Part shown: positions 1 to 5,571 of the stretch, in pieces
Numbering within the stretch: the stretch's first letter is position 1
How the letters are laid out: the number at the start of each line of letters is the position of its first letter
DNA from: a bacterium
GTDB taxonomy: Bacteria; Patescibacteriota; Microgenomatia; JAADGY01
Direction of reading: 5' to 3'
Assembly (NCBI GenBank): GCA_013152165.1
Contig: JAADGY010000033.1
Coordinates: 1-6,141 of the forward strand
DNA length: 6,141 bases
Made by a program: the position numbers and the translations under genes
The notes under the pieces: generated by a model
Databases searched by the model: none
Told to the model about the DNA's origin: nothing
Seen by the model: only the letters and a program-made list of their open reading frames with translations

Positions 1-10
1 GGTTTTGGTT

Positions 11-41
11 TTGGAATTTAGGGCTGGTGGTAAACTATAGT
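11..41 (+). promoter_or_regulatory. possible sigma70-type promoter for the first gene
   Basis: A -10-like hexamer TATAGT lies at 36-41 and a -35-like TTGGAA at 11-16, with a 19-base spacer that is longer than the ideal 17. Transcription would start near 48, giving a leader of about 26 bases before the ATG at 74. No clear Shine-Dalgarno sequence precedes that ATG; the nearest purine-rich stretch is AAAGATG at 59-65. The call rests only on hexamer matching in AT-rich DNA and is tentative. Confidence 0.3.
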
Positions 42-73
42 AAGCTTTTTTAATTATCAAAGATGATTTTGTT

Positions 74-1585
74 ATGACAGTTCCTGTGGATGCAAAAGGC
101 GGGGTAGCAATGCCGATGCCCGACAGGGGGCGGGGTCGGATATCTTATCAAGATGTACAAAGGCAGGAGTGGGAGTGGGAAATATCTCCGTGGGAGGCTT
201 TGCGTCAGGGACTGCTAGCTGTGGCTAGTAAAATTCATCCGGAAATACCTCAAGAAACTCTAGAAGAATGGCTAGATAACCAACTTCAAACCATAAGGTT
301 GACCGGTGATAACCGGTTTAACAACCCGACTTATTCAAGAATTATAAGAAGCTGGGAAGTTGATCAATCGCCAGAGGAAGGCCAGCAATCGCCACCGGAA
401 GGAGGCGTTGATGCCGCGCTTAGGGTTATTATGAACAGCCGCTCATACGCCCAAGCATTTAGAACAATGAAGAATATCTTTACCGATCCAGATAACAATG
501 ATCCTCAATACCAAGAAGAACTCGGAAAAATCCAACAGGTTACTATTCCTTTGATGGTGCGCAAATATGTAGTTGGCCGATTATGGGAGGGGATTAAGTC
601 AAAACTGCGGCCGGGCCTTAAGATAATATTAGAGGGGGATGATGTTACTATTCCACTAGATTTGGCCCGATTGGGTCGGGCCTGCCAAATTGTACTTCCG
701 GCCATGAATAAGATAGCTGTAAAGCTAGCTGAAGAATATGGAATTGAGAAACAGCGGTTTAATATTATAAAAGCCCTAGCCTATCTGCCATTTAGTCAGC
801 TTGAAGAAAGAGAAAGAAACCAGATATCAAAGATAAGAAAAGAAGCTTTTCGAGCTTTGGCGAGGGATGACTTGGATGAAGTTAGAAAACTGCTTAAAAA
901 GGTTGCGATCAAACATCCGAAAGCTGTTAATCGCTGGCTGGCGGCGGTGCTGACTGAAGAAGACATTGATTCGGTGACCAGGGCAAGCTTCTTACTTCAG
1001 GTAAAGGTGTGGATGCAAGAAGCTCAAGCGGCGGCGGCAATGAAGAAGCAAGAAACATTAAACCGTCGGTTGGTCAGCGTCCAAAGGACAATAGCTGCAA
1101 CACGCCGGCGGCTGTCGGAAAGCAATCGACCGGAAGCAAGAGAAGCGGCCTCGGCTTATGCTGGCCGGTATTTAGTTATGATCTTGGGAGATTTAAACAA
1201 TCCAAAGATAAGAGTAGTTTATGTAAGAGAAATTAAACCTCGTAACATCAGGGTTATAGACCAAGCTAGGATAGAGGGAGGGGAGGTTGTTTGGACAATA
1301 AAACTCTTGCCTGTCTGGTCGGCTTCACTTCATTTTTGGGATGTTAATGGCAGGCGTAAAAATTCAAATGTTTTAGCTGTTTTTTTAAGAAATATACAGA
1401 ATACTCAGGAGGCATTAAGACATCTGGGTGTGGAGGAGGTTGGGGCGGATGGAACTATACATATTGACCTTATTGCAGACAGGGCTTCTGGAGAAATTGA
1501 CCAAGACAAGATCAATGAGCTGATTGGAAAAATTAAGAGGGCTTTGGCCGAAAAATATGGTGACGGCCAATCTTTAAAAGATTAG
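74..1585 (+). CDS. hypothetical protein, 503 aa, soluble, helical with a C-terminal alpha/beta region
   Basis: I do not recognise this protein and assign no function. It has no signal peptide and no hydrophobic stretch long enough for a membrane segment, so it is probably cytoplasmic. Residues 1-30 look disordered (Gly, Pro and Arg rich). Residues 30-95 contain a Trp-rich patch (QEWEWEISPWEAL). A Pro/Glu/Gln/Gly linker spans about 96-112. Residues 113-345 read as consecutive charged helices, with an Ala-rich and Arg-rich, possibly coiled-coil stretch near 310-345. From about Tyr366 the pattern changes to alternating beta strands (YLVMILGDL, then IRVVYVREI and VVWTIKLLPVW) and closes with an amphipathic helix and a polar tail, suggesting a separate C-terminal domain. 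ATG at 74 gives the longest frame; Met13 at 110 is an alternative with a purine-rich AAAGGCGGGG stretch upstream. Arg codons AGA/AGG make up about half of its arginines, against about a quarter in the synthetase gene. The long open frame and clean stop support a real gene. Confidence 0.8.
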   Translation: MTVPVDAKGGVAMPMPDRGRGRISYQDVQRQEWEWEISPWEALRQGLLAVASKIHPEIPQETLEEWLDNQLQTIRLTGDNRFNNPTYSRIIRSWEVDQSPEEGQQSPPEGGVDAALRVIMNSRSYAQAFRTMKNIFTDPDNNDPQYQEELGKIQQVTIPLMVRKYVVGRLWEGIKSKLRPGLKIILEGDDVTIPLDLARLGRACQIVLPAMNKIAVKLAEEYGIEKQRFNIIKALAYLPFSQLEERERNQISKIRKEAFRALARDDLDEVRKLLKKVAIKHPKAVNRWLAAVLTEEDIDSVTRASFLLQVKVWMQEAQAAAAMKKQETLNRRLVSVQRTIAATRRRLSESNRPEAREAASAYAGRYLVMILGDLNNPKIRVVYVREIKPRNIRVIDQARIEGGEVVWTIKLLPVWSASLHFWDVNGRRKNSNVLAVFLRNIQNTQEALRHLGVEEVGADGTIHIDLIADRASGEIDQDKINELIGKIKRALAEKYGDGQSLKD

Positions 1586-1649
1586 TTTAAAAGGGAATTA
1601 GGTCTTAATTTGCTTAAAAGCAGGCTGTTTTTGCCAACAGGGATTGGCC
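1565..1649 (+). repeat. inverted repeat GGCCAATC / GATTGGCC around the first intergenic spacer
   Basis: GGCCAATC at 1565-1572, in the last codons of the first gene, is the exact reverse complement of GATTGGCC at 1642-1649, leaving a 69-base loop. A small hairpin is nested inside: CTGTT at 1625-1629 pairs with AACAG at 1636-1640. The 3' arm is followed by TTTTAAAA. In the read-through transcript of the first gene this could act as a weak terminator or processing site. The long loop and the four-base T run make that uncertain, and the pairing may be chance because GGCC is common in this DNA. Confidence 0.25.
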
Positions 1650-1657
1650 TTTTAAAA

Positions 1658-1666
1658 TGCTATAAT
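1658..1666 (+). promoter_or_regulatory. extended -10 promoter, probably giving a leaderless mRNA for GlyRS
   Basis: TGCTATAAT at 1658-1666 combines a TGn extension with a consensus TATAAT hexamer. Only six bases (CAAGCC) separate the hexamer from the ATG at 1673. Because transcription usually begins about 6-8 bases after the -10 element, the start site would fall on or beside the A of the ATG. The absence of any Shine-Dalgarno sequence before the ATG agrees with this. No good -35 box is present at 17 bases; TTGCCA at 1631-1636 is 24 bases away, too far. Extended -10 promoters can work without a -35 box. Confidence 0.55.
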
Positions 1667-1672
1667 CAAGCC

Positions 1673-4552
1673 ATGTTAAACTTTAGTGAATTAGTGGATA
1701 GATTGAATCATTTCTGGAGTCAAAAAGGGGTGTCGATTGGCCAGCCATACGGAATGAAGTTAGGAGCCGGGACTTCAAATCCATTAACAGCTTTAAGGGT
1801 TTTGGGGCCGGAGCCTTTTAAGGTTGCCTATATAGAACCCTGCCGCCGGCCGGCTGACGGGCGATACGGTGAAAATCCCAACCGCCTACAGCATTATTTC
1901 CAATACCAAGTGGTTTTAAAACCGGCGCCGGCTTTTAATACTTATTTATACATTGATATGCTTAAGGCTATCGGGATTGAGCCAAATGAACATGATATTC
2001 GTTTTGTCGAGGATAATTGGGAGTCGCCGTCGCTTGGAGCTTGGGGGTTGGGCTGGGAGATTTGGGTTGACGGCATGGAGGTCAGCCAGTACACTTACTT
2101 CCAACAAGTAGCCGGGGTCGATCTTGACATCCCGGCGGTCGAGATAACTTTGGGGCTGGAGCGGCTGGCTATGTATCTGCAAGGCGTTAATCACTATCAA
2201 GATATTAAGTGGGATGATGATTTAAGCTACAAAGACTTGTACACCAAACATGAATATTGGCAGTCTAAATTTAACTATGAAACCTCAAACCCAAAACACC
2301 TGCAAAGCCTTTATCAAACCTATCTAAACATTATTAAAGACCAGTTAGACAAGGCCAATTACTGGGCCGCTTATGACAATCTGCTGGAATTATCCCATGT
2401 CTTTAATTTGCTTGACGCCAGGGGATTAATCAGCGCCACTGATCGAGTGGCTAAGTTTAAACAAATGGCCGGCTTTGCCAACCAAATCGCCACAGCTTAT
2501 TTAAGCGAAAGGCGGCGGCTTAAATTTCCTTTGCGAAAAATCAAGCCGGTCATCCATAACCTGCCAACTGCCTCGGTCTCAGCCAAGGGCTTTGATCAAG
2601 CCGGCCTTTACGTTTTAGAACTAGGTTTTGAAGAAATGCCGGCCAGCTTCTTAGCTGAGCTTCGTCAAACTTTCAACAGCCGGTGGCTGCGGGATTATCT
2701 TAAACAAAACTATCCCGGCGGTTTTGGGACGGCTGAGTTTTTGATGACTCCGCAACGGTTGGTGATCCAAATAAGCAAAGCCAAAAAACAAATCAGCCGC
2801 CGCCAAATTATCAAGGGCCCGCCGGAAAAATTGGCTTTTGGCCAAGATCAAAAACCAACCCCCATTCTGGCCAACTTCCTTAAAAAACACAAAGCTTCCT
2901 TGGACCAAGCCAAAATCACAGATGGTTTTATAACTCTTGAAAAGAGCCTCAAGTTATCGCTTCAAGAGGTTATCCAACAAATCGTGGATAAGATTTTAGG
3001 TTATGAAGCCGATACTAAGTATATGCGTTGGGATGAAAATGACTACAGGTATATCCGGCCGCTGCGCTGGATTGTTTCTTTTTTGGACGATGCGCTGATT
3101 CCGGTGAAGGCCTTTAATTTAAAAGCTGGCACCTTTACCATCACTCCGCGTTTTAAAGATCCCGCCAAGGTTTTATTGTCTTCAAGCCAAGATTATCTTG
3201 AATTTATTAAAACCAACCGGATTGTGCTTGACGCCGATCAAAGGCAAAGGCTGATTAGCCAAGATTTGCCCGAAGGGGTTGGCGTCAATCCTAAAATTTT
3301 AACCGAGAATGTTTTCTTAACCGAATCGCCCAAGGTTACCATCCAAAAACTACCTGCCAAATATTTGAAACTGCCGGTTCAGCTGACATTTAATATCCTT
3401 GAACACCATCAACGCTATCTGGTTTTCGAGGTTGATAATACTATTTATTACGCGGTGGTTATCAATCATCCTGATTTATCCCAGGCCGAAAGCATCGGCC
3501 GATCGAATACTAAGGTTGTCCAAGCCAGATTGGACGATGGTTTGTTTTATCTAGAAAAAGACATTCAAAAGCCATTAAAGGACTATCGTCATGATTTGGA
3601 TAAAATTATTTATCATCCCAAGCTTGGCAGTTATCTGGACAAAACCAAACGGTTGAATAAGTTGTGCCAGCTTATTTGGAGCCGGCCGGATAAGACCGTG
3701 GCTTTAATCCTTAGCCTGATCAAAAATGACAAAGCTACTTTATCAGGCAAGGAGTTTCCAGAACTAGAGGGAGTCATCGGAGCCCACATCGCCAAGCTCC
3801 AAAATTATCCTGATGCGGTTTCCAAGGTTTTGGCTGACTATGTCAAAACCGCGCCGGCGACCGCTGTCGGCCAAAGGCTAGCTATCGTTGATTTGATCGA
3901 TGATGTCGCCGCTTTGTCATCGTTGACAGGCCTGCCAAAAGGCAACAAGGATCCTTATCATATAAGAAATAAGGTTAAAAGGCTGATAAAGATTGCCGCT
4001 TTGGTTGATATTGATCTTTCCCCTGTTTTAGATAAAGCTTTGGCCCTTTGTAAAAACAAAAAGGTGCCCCGTCAGGCTTTGTTTGAATATATCAATAAGC
4101 GGCTGGTTAGATTTCTCCAAAGCCAGGCCGATCTGCCAAGCTACTTGGTCCAGCCGGTAGCGGCGGCTGACGGCTTAAATATTTTCCAAAAACTCAAGGT
4201 TGCTAGGGATTTAGCCGCCTTAAACAAAGACAAACAGGACTTGATTTATGATGGGGCAAAACGGATTAGCAATATTTTGGACCAGGCTGGGTTTAAGCCA
4301 AAAGAGCCGGTTGATGTCAACCCGGATTTGTTTGAAACTAAGCAGGAAAAAGAGCTTTACCGATTTTATAGCCAGGTTTTAAGCAAAAAGTGTCTGAATG
4401 TTAATTTATTGTTGGATTTAGCCTCTAAATTAGAAACTTTTTTCGAGGCGGTTTTTGTGTTAAGCCAGGATGCTAAAGTTCGGCGCAATAGATTGGCTTT
4501 ATTGTTTTTGATAAAACAGGCTTTGGACAAGGTTTTTAAATATACACCCTAG
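1673..4552 (+). CDS. glyQS: glycyl-tRNA synthetase, fused alpha and beta subunits
   Basis: This 959-residue enzyme charges tRNA-Gly with glycine using ATP, in the cytoplasm. Residues 1 to about 290 match GlyQ, the class II catalytic alpha subunit: LGAGTS near the start, motif 2 region RRPADGRYGENPNRLQHY at 58-75, FVEDNWESPSLGAWGLGWE at 111-129, YTYFQQ at 140-145, and motif 3 EITLGLERLAMY at 157-168. After a linker, Gly311 begins a GlyS-like region (LELGFEEMP at 315-323) with MRW, the RLDDGLFYLEKD block at 619-630, an EFPELEGVIG block, GNKDPY at 757-762, and a C-terminal DALR-like tRNA-binding region from about 850 (KRISNIL at 863-869). In most bacteria these are two genes; fusions are known, for example in Chlamydia. 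The frame is also open from a TTG at 1610, but the 21 extra residues resemble nothing in the family and would span the promoter, so ATG 1673 is preferred. Some beta-region motifs deviate: TPRF replaces the usual GHRF, and KNDK (684-687) replaces KADL. The kinase gene starts 10 bases downstream. Confidence 0.97.
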   Translation: MLNFSELVDRLNHFWSQKGVSIGQPYGMKLGAGTSNPLTALRVLGPEPFKVAYIEPCRRPADGRYGENPNRLQHYFQYQVVLKPAPAFNTYLYIDMLKAIGIEPNEHDIRFVEDNWESPSLGAWGLGWEIWVDGMEVSQYTYFQQVAGVDLDIPAVEITLGLERLAMYLQGVNHYQDIKWDDDLSYKDLYTKHEYWQSKFNYETSNPKHLQSLYQTYLNIIKDQLDKANYWAAYDNLLELSHVFNLLDARGLISATDRVAKFKQMAGFANQIATAYLSERRRLKFPLRKIKPVIHNLPTASVSAKGFDQAGLYVLELGFEEMPASFLAELRQTFNSRWLRDYLKQNYPGGFGTAEFLMTPQRLVIQISKAKKQISRRQIIKGPPEKLAFGQDQKPTPILANFLKKHKASLDQAKITDGFITLEKSLKLSLQEVIQQIVDKILGYEADTKYMRWDENDYRYIRPLRWIVSFLDDALIPVKAFNLKAGTFTITPRFKDPAKVLLSSSQDYLEFIKTNRIVLDADQRQRLISQDLPEGVGVNPKILTENVFLTESPKVTIQKLPAKYLKLPVQLTFNILEHHQRYLVFEVDNTIYYAVVINHPDLSQAESIGRSNTKVVQARLDDGLFYLEKDIQKPLKDYRHDLDKIIYHPKLGSYLDKTKRLNKLCQLIWSRPDKTVALILSLIKNDKATLSGKEFPELEGVIGAHIAKLQNYPDAVSKVLADYVKTAPATAVGQRLAIVDLIDDVAALSSLTGLPKGNKDPYHIRNKVKRLIKIAALVDIDLSPVLDKALALCKNKKVPRQALFEYINKRLVRFLQSQADLPSYLVQPVAAADGLNIFQKLKVARDLAALNKDKQDLIYDGAKRISNILDQAGFKPKEPVDVNPDLFETKQEKELYRFYSQVLSKKCLNVNLLLDLASKLETFFEAVFVLSQDAKVRRNRLALLFLIKQALDKVFKYTP

Positions 4553-4562
4553 GCTGGTTTTT

Positions 4563-5567
4563 ATGAGGGCGGAAAGAGGCGTTGTTGGTGTTTGTAACCC
4601 AAAAGCTGGCCATGGCGCAGCTGAAAGAGTGGCCAAGCAGTTGAGGGCTGGCGAAATCCCGGTTGTTGATTTTGTTGATTTTTTAGGCAGACCAGGGAAA
4701 GTTTTTGATTATTGGGCAAATAAGCCAGGTTTAACAGTTTTGCTTTTGGGCGGAGATGGAACTAACTTTTCGGTGGTTCGCCGATTGGCTGAGTATTTGC
4801 AGGAAAATTCTACAGACCAGGAAGGCGGCGTTTTTTGCTGTCCTTTGCCGCTGGGGACTAAAAATGTTTGGGCTAGGGTAAGCGGTTGCCTTAAAAAGTG
4901 GCAGGAGGCTGGCGGCGATGTTGATGGCTTCATTGAAAGTTTGTCAGATGATGATTTTGGACCGCTGGTGCAGATGAAGTATGAACAACCAACTAACACA
5001 AAGGCTAAAGCTGCTTGGTATGTGGATGCTTGGCTTCCTGGCATAGCAATCAGCCAAATTGTTCTGGATACGATCGAGGCGGCCAGAGAAAGATATCCTA
5101 ATTTTTATTATCCAATCGGATTGAGCTGGGGTATAAGCCGGGTGTTGCTAACCGCTCCGGCCGGCCATTTTGATTATGTTTCTTTCCAAATGCAGGGGGT
5201 ATCCTATCAAGCTTTAGGCGTTTCTGTTATATCTCCTTTGGTGCCGGGCCATGGCAATATAAATTTTCCAGCGGCGGGCCAGGGACATGTACTGGTTTAT
5301 GCGCCAAAAACTCCACGTAGTTCATATTTATCATTAACAGCTTTGATGTTGGATTTAACTTTTTCACAAATAATCGGCCGGCCGGCGTTCCCGGCCGGGG
5401 GTGTAAGGTATTTTACTTTTGGCGATGGTTTGTTTAAGGTTGGTATTGCTGGCGAACATACGGTGATGATTGATTCGCAAGAAAGGGTTAAGCCAGCAAC
5501 CGCTGATGGAGAAATTATTTGGGACTCAAACTTAAAACAACGGCATCTGCAGATCGCCCAAGCATAA
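4563..5567 (+). CDS. diacylglycerol kinase-like lipid kinase (YegS/DgkB family), divergent
   Basis: This 334-residue protein belongs to the family that transfers phosphate from a nucleotide to a lipid hydroxyl (diacylglycerol, sphingoid base or related lipid). The N-terminal catalytic domain shows the family's nucleotide-binding signatures in order: NPKAGHG at 12-18 (NPxxG type), LLLGGDGT at 60-67, and PLPLGTKNVWAR at 94-105. The rest fits the C-terminal beta-rich domain and contains an ADGE motif close to the end. Two positions depart from the usual pattern: GGDGT is not followed by the common xNE, and the Asp normally after GTxN is Val102. Substrate and even activity are therefore uncertain. 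No membrane segment or signal peptide is seen, consistent with a peripheral cytoplasmic enzyme. Its length is near the family norm of about 300. ATG 4563 is the only sensible start because the NPxxG strand begins seven residues later; the ribosome-binding sequence is weak. It lies 10 bases after the synthetase stop, so it is probably in the same transcript. Confidence 0.85.
   Translation: MRAERGVVGVCNPKAGHGAAERVAKQLRAGEIPVVDFVDFLGRPGKVFDYWANKPGLTVLLLGGDGTNFSVVRRLAEYLQENSTDQEGGVFCCPLPLGTKNVWARVSGCLKKWQEAGGDVDGFIESLSDDDFGPLVQMKYEQPTNTKAKAAWYVDAWLPGIAISQIVLDTIEAARERYPNFYYPIGLSWGISRVLLTAPAGHFDYVSFQMQGVSYQALGVSVISPLVPGHGNINFPAAGQGHVLVYAPKTPRSSYLSLTALMLDLTFSQIIGRPAFPAGGVRYFTFGDGLFKVGIAGEHTVMIDSQERVKPATADGEIIWDSNLKQRHLQIAQA
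5378..5398 (+). repeat. very GC-rich perfect hairpin inside the kinase gene
   Basis: CCGGCCGG at 5378-5385 is repeated at 5391-5398 across a five-base loop CGTTC. Each arm is itself a palindrome, so the two pair perfectly as an all-GC stem of 8 base pairs, on either strand. It encodes part of the GRPAFPAGG segment of the kinase C-terminal region. No T run follows on the + strand, so it is not an intrinsic terminator for this gene. Confidence 0.6.
5527..5558 (-). terminator. possible rho-independent terminator of uvrC, inside the kinase 3' end
   Basis: Read on the - strand, 14 bases after the uvrC stop, GGC-g-ATCT-GC-AGAT-GCC (5558 down to 5542) can form a short stem of about six to seven pairs with one bulged base. 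It is followed directly by the T-rich stretch GTTGTTTTAAGTTTG (5541 down to 5527). Position and order suit an intrinsic terminator, but the stem is short and the T run is interrupted. Confidence 0.3.
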
Positions 5568-5571
5568 ACTA

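Noticed and set aside
1..14. GGTTTT repeat resembling a ciliate-type telomere unit
   Set aside because: Only two units and a partial third are present, at an arbitrary window edge, beside ordinary bacterial genes; chance is sufficient.
505..705. 66-residue frame on the - strand opposite the first gene
   Set aside because: It is short, without motif or ribosome-binding site, and fully inside a longer open frame.
1009..1236. 75-residue frame inside the first gene on the + strand
   Set aside because: It is a low-complexity frame overlapping a better-supported gene, with no ribosome-binding site or recognisable motif.
1610..1672. N-terminal extension of GlyRS from a TTG codon
   Set aside because: The 21 extra residues have no counterpart in GlyQ, which begins near the ATG at 1673, and the stretch holds a consensus -10 promoter element.
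1586..1672. T-box riboswitch controlling the synthetase
   Set aside because: The 87-base spacer is too short for a typical T-box and lacks the conserved T-box sequence and an antiterminator/terminator pair.
1946..2908. Two - strand frames of about 85 residues opposite the GlyRS gene (1946-2200 and 2651-2908)
   Set aside because: Both lie opposite strongly conserved synthetase sequence and show no features of real proteins.
4523..4546. Separate promoter for the kinase gene (TTGGAC with TATACA)
   Set aside because: The spacer is only 12 bases, too short for a sigma70-type promoter; co-transcription with GlyRS is simpler.
4709..5044. 111-residue frame on the - strand opposite the kinase
   Set aside because: It lies opposite the conserved GGDGT and GTxN region of a recognised gene and is a by-product of that coding sequence.
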